NCBI GenBank assembly: GCA_949152475.1
Contig: OX424560.1
Span: 42,982,719-43,046,718 of the forward strand
Source of the DNA: Terebella lapidaria
Lineage: Eukaryota > Annelida > Polychaeta > Terebellida > Terebellidae
DNA: 64,000 nt
Reading direction: 5' to 3'
Shown: piece by piece, positions 1 to 10,206 of the stretch
How the letters are laid out: every line of letters begins with the position of its first letter
How positions within the stretch are numbered: the first letter of the stretch is position 1
Made by a program: the position numbers and the translations under genes
Notes under the pieces: generated by a model
Told to the model about the DNA's origin: nothing
The model's input: only the letters and a program-made list of their open reading frames with translations
Database searches by the model: none

Positions 1-236
1 TGTTATACCAAATTTTCGACTTTTCAGCAAACTTTCAAACAGCTACAGTGCACTCAAATTTGAAGATATTGGACTGTATTTGTGAACAGGTATGCGGAAT
101 ATTAATACCCAGCCATATACCGAGTTTCGACACGCTACATGCAACATAAATGACGTCATGACGTAAAACGTCAATTTTCAAAATGGGGCTATATATATCG
201 GAAAGTATTAGTCGTACAGAAGTATCATGAGTATGC
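1..236 (+). repeat. 328-bp satellite, last monomer of an array (S0)
   Basis: This is one incomplete monomer of the TGACGTCA-rich satellite, running in from the left edge. It holds the CACAGTGCACTC-like segment, the TGACGTCATGACG core and the 'atggggctatata' segment. It breaks off in the final quarter, directly before a head hairpin. It is nearly identical, junction included, to the end of the array at about 42323-42558, so the two ends share a recent copy history. The rest of the array lies outside the window. Confidence 0.85.
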
Positions 237-268
237 ATTCCGGCAAGTGGGTGCCCTAGGGGCTCTCG
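237..268 (+). repeat. Head hairpin, GCCC stem (copy 1)
   Basis: The sequence reads CCGGCAAGTG and then a hairpin: GCCC at 253-256, loop TAG, GGGC at 260-263, followed by TCTCG and a TTTG tract. It is one of 12 such heads. The flanks and loop are shared with the others while the stem sequence is specific to its subfamily. I infer that it marks an element end; no enzyme is encoded nearby. Confidence 0.75.
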
Positions 269-1569
269 TTTGTATGTTTGTTTGTTTGTTTGTTTGTGTG
301 CCCTCTACAGGCCACAATTCTCATTGGAAATTCATGAAATTTGGTAGAAATTTTCTAGGCTGAAACAGGAAGGTCCCAGACTCTTTGTTAAGCTCAAGGT
401 CAAATAACAAGGTCAAGGTCACGCAAAACGTTGAAAACACATAAGTGCTCATAACTCCAGTTCTAATCGTCGTAGAGACTTCAAATCAAGTGCATATTGT
501 AGATATACTCGAGTTCTATCTTCCGTGTCCTTGATCTTGACCTTTGACCTTGACCTTGAGAAGTTCGCCTGAGGTCGAAGTCAAGGTCAAGTACAAAGGT
601 CGGCGCAGCATATCGAGTAGTATATCGTTGGAAAGGTCTTGGGCCCCTGATTCCAGTGATATCTTATTTTTGGCGCTGCGACGTAAACTGACGTCACAAT
701 GACGTCATAAACGTCAAAAATCCGAAATTTCAAAGGGTCATAACATCTTCAATAGTGTATGGAATCCCTTGAAATTTGATATGCATTTTGACAGCATTGA
801 CCTCTACGAACTCAAGTACAAAGGTCAAAGGTCAAGGTCAAGGTCATCGAAATCCCAGAAAAACATGTGTTATGTAATAAAATCCATTTGAATCATCGTG
901 GGCTCATGAAATTTGAACCATATCATCCAGAAGAGGTATATCAATCAGATAAATATGTCAATTCCATGATTGACCTCGAACTTTGTCTATAATCTGACAA
1001 AACTTAATCAGAATCCTGAGGATTTTGGATTTTACAGATATTTTTTATGTTTTCATGGCTCCAATTTTCACTAATTTACTGAACATTAATTTTAAAGCAT
1101 TTCCTTGCAGTCAGTTGCAGTGTTATTTCTAGTTTATGGTCCACTTTTCACATTTGGAATAAATTGAAAACTCGCCGAGATATCAAAGTAGAAAGAGCAG
1201 TGGGGTGAATTTGATTCTCAATCCGTTCAGATGCTAATAAGCTGTAGAAACGATTACCCCCTGTGGACATGTCCCCTTCTAAATATACACACTCGGTTGC
1301 GAAGTAGTACAGTATATCATATATGTATCCAAGTGCACATCTCAAACAACATTTCTTTTGTTTTTTGACTCAGAGGTGTCCAACTGGTATGATAAAGTCT
1401 AAAACTCATGTCTAAATACAGTCTGGGTCAAGCAACAGGCCACTTTATATCAGAACTATTGGGGATGACGAACCGGGGTTTGTGAGCATTGTGAGCACTG
1501 TTACAGGTTTATAGTACATGTAGTGCATTGCCTAAGGCCCAATAGCTTGTTTATATGCACCGGATATTA
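269..1569 (+). mobile_element. AGGTCA element, unit B type
   Basis: A TTTG tract (to about 298) leads into the body motif CCCTCTACAGGCCACA. Then come a forward AGGTCA cluster, a reverse TGACCT cluster, TTTGGCGC, paired TGACGTCA sites and a DR1-type AGGTCA run. A long AT-rich 3' part ends at a palindrome. The 3' part matches the B units of the higher-order repeat at 47166-48508 and 50131-51468 and differs from the 1379-bp units in scattered bases. It is non-autonomous, with no enzyme. The antisense 65-codon frame at 1148-1345 is the shorter relative of the 88-codon frame seen in the arrays. Confidence 0.7.
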
Positions 1570-1792
1570 TTACTTGACGAAATCAAAGATTTTGTCAAGT
1601 ATGTTGATCGGTTCCGTTTGTTACTTGACGAAATCAAAGATTTTGTCAAGTATGTTGATCGGTTCCGTTTGTTTGTTACTTGCCGGAATCTACGATTTCG
1701 GCAAGTATGTTGGTCTGTTCGTGGTTTTGTTTGTGTGTTTGTTACTTGCCGGAATCTACGATTTCGGCAAGTATGTTGGTCAGTTCGTTTGT
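1570..1792 (+). repeat. Four palindrome blocks in series
   Basis: The blocks begin at 1570, 1621, 1676 and 1742. The first two have left arm ACTTGACGAAATC and right arm GATTTTGTCAAGT. The last two have left arm ACTTGCCGGAATC and right arm GATTTCGGCAAGT with spacer TAC. Each is followed by TATGTTGRTC and a GTTTG, and the next block starts exactly after GTTTG. Two subfamilies sit side by side here. Confidence 0.9.
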
Positions 1793-1840
1793 ATATGTGT
1801 TTGTCTGTTTGTCTGTTTGTCTGTTTGTCTGTTCGCCCTC
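1786..1840 (+). repeat. (TTTG)n / (CTGTTTGT)n microsatellite
   Basis: This is a TTTG tract with an expanded CTGTTTGT sub-pattern between the last palindrome and the body motif CCCTCTAGCGTCCACA. Translated, it gives the VCLSVCLF runs that make false open frames here. Confidence 0.9.
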
Positions 1841-2669
1841 TAGCGTCCACAATTCTACATGAATTACTTTCAAAATTATTGTGCACATTCTCTAGGATAA
1901 TGGCCCAAAAACGTCCTATTTTGGTGTGTCTAGGTCAAAGGTCAAGGTCAAGGTCACACAAAATGTTCAAAACACATCAGTGGCCATAACTCCGATTCTA
2001 ATCGTCTTAGAGACTTCAAACCAAGTTCCTATTGTAGATATACTCGAGTTCTATCTTCCATGACCTTGACCTTGACATTTGACCTTGACCTTGAGAAGTT
2101 CGCCTATGCCCAATATCAAGGTCAAGTACGAAGGTCAGCGCATCATATCGTGTAGTATATCGTTGGAAAGATCTTAAGCCCCTGATTCCAATGATATCTT
2201 ATTTTTGGCGCTGCGACGTAAACTGACGTCACAATGACGTCATAAACGTCAAATTTCCGAAATTTCAAAAGGCCATAACATCGTCAATACTGTTTGGAAT
2301 CTCTTGAAACTTGGTATGCATATTGACGGCATTGACCTCTACGAATTGAAGTACAAAGGTCAAAGGTCAAGGTCAAGGTCATCGAAATCCTAGAAAAACA
2401 CCTTTTCAGTAATAACATCTGCTTGAATCGTCGTAGGCTCATGAAATTTGAACCATATCATTCAGAAGAAGTATCCCAATCAGACGTATATGTCAATTCG
2501 ATGATTGACCTTGAACTTAGTCGAAAAATGAGGTCACATTAGCAAAACTTCAAGGTCAAATTTTCAAACTAATTGAAACCTATCAAGTAGTATATCAAAT
2601 GGAAGGTCTTGATTCCCTGATACATAGTATCTCATTAGTTTTGAGATGTGACGTTCATTGACCTCACAG
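1841..2669 (+). mobile_element. AGGTCA body, 'CTAGCGTCCACA' type
   Basis: The body starts with CCCTCTAGCGTCCACAATTC and carries a DR1/DR0 AGGTCA run near 1935-1963. A reverse TGACCT cluster lies near 2060-2095 and a TTTGGCGC-plus-two-TGACGTCA block near 2205-2250. A second DR1 run lies near 2356-2380. Half-sites recur up to a further TGACGTCA pair near 2650. It shares module order with the 1379-bp unit but belongs to a diverged subfamily and lacks the long AT-rich 3' part. Confidence 0.7.
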
Positions 2670-3418
2670 TGACGTCATGAACGTCAATTTTTTGAAATTT
2701 CAAAAGGCCATAGTCTCCACAATTCTTGTTCGATTCCGACGGAATTATTCTAGTATAGTCTGTATCACCATACACAGACAATGCACAATCTTCGTGACCA
2801 AAGGTCAAAGGTCGAGGTCAAGGTCAAGGAAAAGGTCAAAATCACATAAAAGCAAAACTTCGGAACTAATGGTCGCAGAGAGTTCAAACTAAGACCATAT
2901 TGTGGCATATCAAAAGGCCTTTCTTAGGTGACCTTGAATGTGACCTTTGACCTTGACCTTCAGAAGTTCGCCACAAGTCAATATCAAGGTCAAGTACAAA
3001 GTTCAGTGCACCATACTGAATAGGATACCGTTGGAAATGTCTCGGTCTCCTGATTATAGTGATGTCTTAATTTTGGCGCTATGACGTTCAGTGACGTCAC
3101 AATGACGACAGAAATGTCAAATATCTGAAATTTCAAAAGGTTCTAACATCAATACTGGAGGGAATCTTTTGGATATTGATATGCATATTGACAGCGTTGG
3201 CCTCTATGACACGAACCACATGGTCAAAGGTCAAGGTCATCGAAATCCCAGAAAAACACATTACTGGTGATAACTTCTGCTCGAATCGTCGTAGTTTCAT
3301 GAAATTTGAATCATATTCAGAACAGGCATGGCACTCATGCTTATATGTTAAATCCATGGAATCACATGAATAAGTTTTCAAGGTCAAGTTTACAAACTCA
3401 TTGAAACCTGTCAAAAAT
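2670..3418 (+). mobile_element. AGGTCA body without a head
   Basis: This is a second diverged body joined directly to the previous one. It starts near 'ccatagtctccacaattc' and has the same order: forward AGGTCA run (2798-2830), reverse TGACCT run (2930-2962), TTTGGCGC-like site with TGACGTCA, then a further AGGTCA run. Point changes have degraded several half-sites. No head or palindrome separates it from its neighbour. A related copy lies around 6470-6735. Confidence 0.6.
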
Positions 3419-3429
3419 CATGAGTATGC

Positions 3430-3461
3430 GTTCCGGCAAGTGGGTGCCCTAGGGGCTCTCG
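3430..3461 (+). repeat. Head hairpin, GCCC stem (copy 2)
   Basis: TTCCGGCAAGTG is followed by GCCC (3446-3449), loop TAG and GGGC (3453-3456). Upstream it shares 'atcatgagtatgc' with the heads at 237 and 42561. Here the preceding DNA is an AGGTCA body rather than satellite. Confidence 0.75.
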
Positions 3462-3775
3462 TTTGTTTGTCTGTTCGCACTCTAGCGTCCACAGTTTTTG
3501 TTCTAAAGCTTCGAAACTTCGTGTGCACATTGGCTGACGTTATGGAAAGAAAACGTCCTATTTTGGTGTGTCTAGGTCAAAGGTCAAGGTCAAGGTCACG
3601 CAAAAGGTCAAAATCGAAAAATCGCAATTACTGACGTTCTACATAGGATTATTTTTTCTAATTATTTTTGTATTTTTATCTGGTCAAATTCACATCATAT
3701 GGTACATGCCCGATGGTCCTACGACCAAAACTCGCGATTTACGCCCCAGGTCGAAAATTTGGGGGTCACGAATTT
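3462..3775 (+). repeat. Short body leading into satellite
   Basis: A short TTTG tract is followed by CACTCTAGCGTCCACAG, an AGGTCA DR1/DR0 run (3574-3598) and an AT-rich stretch. The near-palindrome GGTCCTACGACC lies near 3715. The same body recurs at 56941-57254 downstream of a palindrome instead of a head. It is related to the 326-bp repeat at 19394-20480. Confidence 0.65.
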
Positions 3776-5436
3776 GATTGTTTTTCATGTCTCTCATCAT
3801 CGGCGAGTTTTCAAAATTTCACACAGAAGTCATATTTAGATCGATACCTCTGAAACTTAGCACACCGATATATGTCGATGTCGTCCATCATACTGCAAAG
3901 TTTTACTCGCATCGGTTGAACGTCAATGACGTCATGACGTAAAACGTCAATTTTCGAAATGGGGCTATATATCAAAAAGTATTTGTCGTACAGAGAAGGG
4001 AATTGCACCGTTGGAAAGCTCGTTGAATTCTGGTTTAGAGGGGTACTGTCCGGTACTTTTCCGCCATGATAGATTTTCCGCTATGACGTCATAAACGTAT
4101 GGCCTGTCATACCAATTTTTCGACTTTTCAGCAAATTTTCAAACATCACAGTGCACTCAAATTTGAAGGTATTAGGCTGTAATTATCAGAACGTATGTGG
4201 AATAATGACACCCAGCCATACACCAAGTTTCAACACGATACGTTCAACGACAATGACGTCATGACGTAAAACGTCAATTTTAGAAATGGGGCTATATATC
4301 GAAAAGTATTTGTCGTACAGAGAAGCGAATCGCACCATTGGAAAGCTCGTTGAATTCTGGATTAGAAGGGTACTGTCCGATACTTTTCCGCCATGACAGT
4401 TTTTCCGCTATGACGTCATAAACGTAAGGCCTGTCATACCAATTTTTCGACTTTTCAGCAAACACTCAAACATCCACAGTGCACTCATATTTGGAGATAT
4501 TGGACTGTAATTAACAGAACTTATGTGGAATAATGATACACAGCCATATACCAAGTTTCAACACGCTACGTGCAACGTCAATGACGTCATGACGTAAAAT
4601 GTCGATTTTCGAAATGGGGTTATATATTGGAAAGTATTTGTCGTACAGAGAAGCGAATTGCACCATTGGAAAGCTCGTTGAATTCTGGTTTAGAGGGGTA
4701 CTGTCCGGTACTTTTCCGCCATGATAGATTTTCCGCTATGACGTCATAAACGTAAAGCCTGTCATACCAATATTTCGACTTTTCAGCAAACTTCCAAACA
4801 TCCACAGTGCACTCAAATTTAAAGGTAATGGACTGTGATCATGAGAATGTATGTGGAACTTTATTATCCAGCCACATACCAAGTTTCAACACGCTACGTG
4901 CAACGTCAATGACGTCATGACGTAAAACGTCAATTTTAAAAATGGAGCTATATATTGAGAGGTATTTGTGGTACAGAAAAGCAGATTGCACCATTGGAAA
5001 GCTCGTTGAATTCTGGTTTAGGAGGGTACTGTTTGATACTTTTCCGCTATGATAGATTTTCCGCTATGACGTCATAAACGTAGGGCCTATCATACAAGAT
5101 TTATGTCTTTTCAGCAAACTTTCAAACAAGCACAGTGCACGTCAATGACGTGAAACGTCAATGACGTCATGACGTAAAACGTCAATTTTAAAAATGGAGC
5201 TATATGTCGAGAGGTATTTGTCGTACAGGGAAGCGGATTGCACCATTGGAAAGCTCGTACTGTCTGATCCTATTCTGCCGTGATAGATTTTCCGCTATGA
5301 CGTCATAAACGTAATGCCTGTCATACCATTTTTTTTTACTTTTCAGCAAACTTTCAAACATCCACAGTGCACTCAAATTTGAAGCTATTTGACTGTAATT
5401 CTGACAACATATGTGGAATATTAATACTCAGCAATT
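3776..5436 (+). repeat. 328-bp satellite array S1, about 5 monomers
   Basis: Monomers of about 328 bp are marked by repeated TGACGTCATGACG cores (near 3930, 4257, 4585, 4914, 5166) and by GACGTCATAAACGTA blocks half a unit later. The first monomer is a divergent 'leader' opening with CTCTCATCATCGGCGA-type sequence. Later monomers open with CTTTTCAGCAAAC. The fifth monomer is shortened and partly rearranged near 5140-5240. A sixth is cut off at about 5436, where AGGTCA body DNA resumes. Confidence 0.88.
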
Positions 5437-6740
5437 TTCATCGTAGAGGCTTCAAACCAAGTGCATATTGTGGATAAACTCGAGTTCTATCGTCTATGAC
5501 CTTGACCTTAATCTTGAGAGTTTGACATGAGGTCAATGTCAAGGTCAGGTACGAAGTTCAGTGCATCATATTGAGTAGTATATCGTTGGAAAGGTCTTGA
5601 GCCCTCGATTGCAGTGATATCTTTCTTTCAGCCCTGCAACATACACTGACGTCACAATGACGTCATGAACGTCAAATTTCCGAAATTTCAAAAGGCCATA
5701 ACATCGCAATATTGTATAGAATCACTTGGAACTTGATATGTGTGTTATCAGCATTGACGTCTACGAATTAAAGTACAAAGGTCAAAGGTCAAGGTTATGT
5801 CATCAAAATCCCAGAAAAACACGTGTTTGGTAATAGCATCTGATTGAATTGCCGTAGGCTCATGAAATTTGAACCATATTATTCAGAAGAAGTATGGCAA
5901 TCAGACATATATGTCATTTCCATGAATGAACTTGAACTTGGTAGGAAAAATGAGGTCACATGAGCAAAACTTCAAGGTCAAATTTTCAAACTGACTAAAA
6001 CCTATCAAGTAGTATATCAAATGGAAGGTCTTGATCCCCCAATTTCAAAAGGCCATAACATCGTCAATACTGTATAGAATCACTTGGAACTTGATATGTG
6101 TGTTATCAGCATTGATGTCTACGAATTAAAGTACAAAGGTCAAAGGTCAAGGTTATGTCATCAAAATCCCAGAAAAACACGTTTTCGGTAATAGCAGCTG
6201 ATTGAATTGCCGTAGGCTCATGAAATTTGAACCATATTATTCAGAAGAAGTATGGCAATCAGACATATATGTCATTTCCATGAATGAACTTGAACTTGGT
6301 AGGAAAAATGAGGTCACATGAGCAAAACTTCAAGGTCAAATTTTCAAACTGACTAAAACCTATCAAGTAGTATATCAAATGGAAGGTCTTGATCCCCTGA
6401 TACTTACTATTCCATTAGTTTACAGACATGACGTTTATTGACGTCACAGTGACGTCATAAACGTCAATTTTTCGAAATTCAAAAAGGCCATAGTGTCCAC
6501 AATTGTTGTTCGATTCTGATGAAATTATTCAGGTAAAATCTATACCTCCATGCACAGGCAATGGACAATTTTCGTGACCCCAGGTCAAAGGTCAAGGTCA
6601 AAGTCAAGAAAAAGGGCAAAATAACATAAATGACAATAACTTCGGAACTAATCGTCACAGAGAGTTCAAACTAGGACCATATTGTAGCATATCAAAAGGC
6701 GGTTCTTAGGTGACCTTGAATGTGACATTTGACCTTCAGA
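5437..6740 (+). mobile_element. AGGTCA body DNA between satellite and a head
   Basis: This stretch starts in mid-body ('catcgtagaggcttcaaacc') with no head. It carries a reverse TGACCT cluster, TGACGTCA pairs, DR1 runs and a second body type that ends at the head at 6741. It contains a fresh internal tandem duplication (5684-6398). The final 170 bp or so before the head recur almost unchanged at 59545-59680. Confidence 0.65.
5684..6398 (+). repeat. 357-bp tandem duplication
   Basis: The segment beginning AATTTCAAAAGGCCATAAC at 5684 starts again at 6041. Both copies run through the same text to 'ggtcttgatcccc', with only a few base differences and a 1-bp length difference. The junction is a run of C joined to AATTT. 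The near-identity marks it as recent, while the surrounding bodies are much more diverged. Confidence 0.85.
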
Positions 6741-6772
6741 ATTCCGGCAAGTGCGTCGACTATGTCGTCTCG
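6741..6772 (+). repeat. Head hairpin, CGAC stem (copy 1)
   Basis: ATTCCGGCAAGTG is followed by CGAC (6757-6760), loop TAT and GTCG (6764-6767), then TCTCG and TTTG. The stem differs from the GCCC type at three of four base pairs, yet it pairs perfectly and keeps the same flanks (GT before, TCTCG after). Confidence 0.78.
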
Positions 6773-8096
6773 TTTGTATGTTTGTTTGTTTGTTTGTTTG
6801 TGTGCCCTCTACAGGCCACAGTTCTCATTGGAAATTCATGAAATTTGGTACAAAGGTTTTAGGCTGAAAAAGGAAGGTCCCAGACTCTTTGTTAAGCTCA
6901 AGGTCAAATAGCAAGGTCAAGGTCATGCAAAACGTTAAAAACACATAGGTGGCCATAACTTCAGTTCTAATCGTCCTAGAGACTTCAAACCAAGTTCATA
7001 TTGTAGATATACTCGAGTTCCATCTTCTGTAACCTTGACTTCGACATTTGACCTTGACCTTGAGAAGTTCGCCATGAGGTGAATGTCAAGGTCAAGTACG
7101 AAGGTCAGTGCACCATATCGAGTAGTATATCGTTGGAAAGGTCTTGAGCCCCTGATTCCAGTGATAACTCATTTTTGGCGCTGCGACGTAAACTGACGTC
7201 ATAATGACGTCATAAACGTCAAAAATACGAAATTTCAAAGGGCCATAACATCGTCAATAGTGTATGGAATCCCTTGAAATTTGATATGCACTTTGACAGC
7301 ATTGACTTCTACGAATTTAAGTGCAAAGGTCAAAGGTCAAGGTCAAGGTCATCGAAATCCCAGAAAAACACGTTTCCGGTAATAACATCTGTTTGAATCA
7401 TTGTGGGCTCATGAAATTTGAACCATGTCATTCAGAAGAGGTATATCAATCAGACAAATATGTCAAATCCATGATTGACCTCGAATTTTGTCTATAATCT
7501 GACAAAGCTTATTCAGAATCTTATGAGGATTCTGGATTTTACAGATATTTTTAATGTTTTCATGGCTCCAATTTTCACAAATTTACTGAACATTCAATTC
7601 TGAAGCATTTCATACAGTCAGGTGCAGTGTTATTTCTAGTTTATAATGCACTTTTCACATTTGGAATAAATTGAAAACTCGCCGAGATATCAAAGTAGAA
7701 AGAGCAGTGGGGTGAATCTGATTCTCAATCCGTTCACACAACAATAAGCTGCAGAAACGATTACCTCCTGTGGACATGTCCCCTTCTAAATATACACACT
7801 CGGTTGAGCAGTAGTACAGTATATCATATATGTATCCAAGTGCACATCTCATACAACAAAACAATTCTTTTGTTTTCAGACTCAGAGGTGTCCAACTGAT
7901 ATAATAAAGCCTAAAACTCATGTCTAAATACAGTCTGGGTCAAGCCACAGGCCACTTTATATCAGAACTATTGGGGATGACAAACAGGGGTTTGTGAGCA
8001 CCGGGTTTGTGAGCATTGTGAGCACTGTTACAGGTTTATAGTACATGTAGTGCATTGCCTAAGGCCCAATAGCTTGTATATATGCACCAGATATTA
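6773..8096 (+). mobile_element. AGGTCA element, unit A type, diverged founder-like copy
   Basis: A TTTG tract is followed by CCCTCTACAGGCCACA and the full module order of the 1379-bp unit, ending at the palindrome at 8097. It differs from the array units at scattered positions. Examples are CAGATATT instead of CGGATATT before the palindrome and a methionine codon in the antisense frame at 7655-7921. It lies immediately upstream of the homogeneous array but was not homogenised with it. Confidence 0.75.
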
Positions 8097-8218
8097 TTAC
8101 TTGACGAAATCAAAGATTTTGTCAAGTATGTTGATCGGTTCCGTTTGTTACTTGACGAAATCAAAGATTTTGTCAAGTATGTTGATCGGTTCCGTTTGTT
8201 TGTTTGTATGTATGTTTG
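8097..8218 (+). repeat. Two palindrome blocks and TTTG spacer
   Basis: Blocks of 51 bp begin at 8097 and 8148. Both have arms ACTTGACGAAATC and GATTTTGTCAAGT with spacer AAA. A TTTG/TATG tract separates them from the first array unit, whose own palindrome block begins at 8219. Confidence 0.9.
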
Positions 8219-9599
8219 TTACTTGACGAAATCAAAGATTTTGTCAAGTATGTTGATCGGTTCCGTTTGTTTGTATGTTTGTTTGTTTGTTTGTTTGTTT
8301 GTGTGCCCTCTACAGGCCACAGTTCTCATTGGAAATTCATGAAATTTAGTATAAATTTTCTAGGCTGAAATAGGAAGGTCCCAGACTCTTTGTTAAGCTC
8401 AAGGTCAAATAACAAGGTCAAGGTCACGCAAAACGTCGAAAACACATAAGTGCTCATTATTCCAGTTCTAATCATCGTAGAGACTTCAAATCAAGTTCAT
8501 ATTGTAGATATACTCGAGTTCTGTCTTCTGTGACCATGACCTTGACATTTGACCTTGACCTTGAGAAGTATGCCATGAGGTGAATATCAAGGTCAAGTAC
8601 GAAGGTCAGCGCACTATATCGAGTAGTACATTGTTGGAAAGGTCTTGAGTCCCTGATTCCAGTGATATCTCATTTTTGGCGCTGCGACATAAACTGACGT
8701 CATAATGACGTCATAAACGTCAAAAATCCGAAATTTCAAAGGGCCATAACACCGTCAATAGTGAATGGAATCCTTTGAAATTTGATATGCACTTTGACAG
8801 CATTGACTTCTACGAATTTAAGTGCAAAGGTCAAAGGTCAAGGTCAAGGTCATCGAAATCCCAGAAAAACACGTTTCCGGTAATAACATCTGTTTGAATC
8901 ATTGTGGGCTCATGAAATTTGAACCATGTCATTCAGAAGAGGTATATCAATCAGACAAATATGTCAAATCCATGATTGACCTCGAATTTTGTCTATAATC
9001 TGACAAAGCTTAATCAGAATCTTATGAGGATTCTGGATTTTCCAGATATTTTTAATGTTTTCATGGCTCCAATTTTCACAAATTTACTGAACATTCAATT
9101 CTTAAGCATTTCATACAGTCAGGTGCAGTGTTATTTCTAGTTTATAATGCACTTTTCACATTTGGAATAAATTGAAAACTCGCCGAGATATCAAAGTAGA
9201 AAGAGCAGTGGGGTGAATCTGATTCTCAATCCGTTCACACAACAATAAGCTGCAGAAACGATTACCCCCTGTGGACATGTCCCCTTCTAAATATACACAC
9301 TCGGTTGAGCAGTAGTACAGTATATCATATATGTATCCAAGTGCACATCTCAAACAACAAAACAATTCCTTTGTTTTCAGACTCAGAGGTGTCCAACTGA
9401 TATAATAAAGCCTAAAACTCATGTCTAAATACAGTCTGGGTCAAGCGACAGGCCACTTTATATCAGAACTATTGGGGATGACGAACAGGGTTTTGTGAGC
9501 ACCGGGTTTGTGAGCATTGTGAGCACTGTTACAGGTTTATAGTACATGTAGTGCATTGCCTAAGGCCCAATAGCTTGTATATATGCACCGGATATTATT

Positions 9600-9628
9600 A
9601 CTTGACGAAATCAAAGATTTTGTCAAGT
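9600..9628 (+). repeat. Palindrome, 13-bp arms (reference copy)
   Basis: Left arm ACTTGACGAAATC (9600-9612), spacer AAA, right arm GATTTTGTCAAGT (9616-9628). Twelve of 13 pairs are Watson-Crick and the other is G-T. The right arm carries the CAAGT core also found in the heads. It could fold as a hairpin in single-stranded DNA or RNA. Confidence 0.92.
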
Positions 9629-9643
9629 ATGTTGATCGGTTCC

Positions 9644-9684
9644 GTTTGTTTGTATGTTTGTTTGTTTGTTTGTTTGTTTGTGTG
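9644..9684 (+). repeat. (TTTG)n tract of the array unit
   Basis: TTTG repeats with one TATG interruption near the start. The tract is the same length in all array units I read. That is unusual for a tetranucleotide repeat and supports very recent copying of whole units. Confidence 0.9.
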
Positions 9685-9780
9685 CCCTCTACAGGCCACA
9701 GTTCTCATTGGAAATTCATGAAATTTAGTATAAATTTTCTAGGCTGAAATAGGAAGGTCCCAGACTCTTTGTTAAGCTCA

Positions 9781-9805
9781 AGGTCAAATAACAAGGTCAA
9801 GGTCA
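9781..9805 (+). promoter_or_regulatory. Forward AGGTCA half-site cluster
   Basis: AGGTCA occurs at 9781-9786, 9794-9799 and 9800-9805. The last two are back to back and create TCAAGGTCA, the extended half-site bound by ERR and NR5A/FTZ-F1 receptors. Binding in the organism is inference; only the motif is seen. The cluster recurs in every unit. Confidence 0.5.
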
Positions 9806-9915
9806 CGCAAAACGTCGAAAACACATAAGTGCTCATTATTCCAGTTCTAATCATCGTAGAGACTTCAAATCAAGTTCATATTGTAGATATACTCGAGTTC
9901 TGTCTTCTGTGACCA

Positions 9916-9940
9916 TGACCTTGACATTTGACCTTGACCT
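9916..9940 (-). promoter_or_regulatory. Reverse AGGTCA half-site cluster
   Basis: TGACCT occurs at 9916-9921, 9929-9934 and 9935-9940, which is the AGGTCA motif on the minus strand. Together with the forward cluster about 110 bp upstream it forms a long-range inverted repeat, so a transcript could fold on itself here. Confidence 0.5.
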
Positions 9941-10053
9941 TGAGAAGTATGCCATGAGGTGAATATCAAGGTCAAGTACGAAGGTCAGCGCACTATATCG
10001 AGTAGTACATTGTTGGAAAGGTCTTGAGTCCCTGATTCCAGTGATATCTCATT

Positions 10054-10092
10054 TTTGGCGCTGCGACATAAACTGACGTCATAATGACGTCA
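10054..10092 (+). promoter_or_regulatory. TTTGGCGC octamer and paired TGACGTCA sites
   Basis: TTTGGCGC at 10054-10061 fits the E2F consensus TTTSSCGC. TGACGTCA, the full palindromic CRE bound by CREB/ATF, occurs at 10074-10081 and 10085-10092. Their centres are 11 bp apart, about one helical turn. The block recurs in array units and in most diverged bodies. Function is not shown by sequence alone. Confidence 0.5.
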
Positions 10093-10206
10093 TAAACGTC
10101 AAAAATCCGAAATTTCAAAGGGCCATAACACCGTCAATAGTGAATGGAATCCTTTGAAATTTGATATGCACTTTGACAGCATTGACTTCTACGAATTTAA
10201 GTGCAA

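Noticed and set aside
1523-1989. Overlapping plus-strand frames rich in VCLFVCL and SRSR
   Set aside because: They translate TTTG microsatellite and AGGTCA runs (the SRSR-like part comes from repeated ggtcaa). Composition is low-complexity, frames overlap each other, and no domain is present.
8097-8270. Palindromic repeats with spacers resembling a CRISPR array
   Set aside because: The spacers are TTTG tract or absent, the host DNA is plainly eukaryotic, and there are no cas genes. The repeat is an element-end palindrome.
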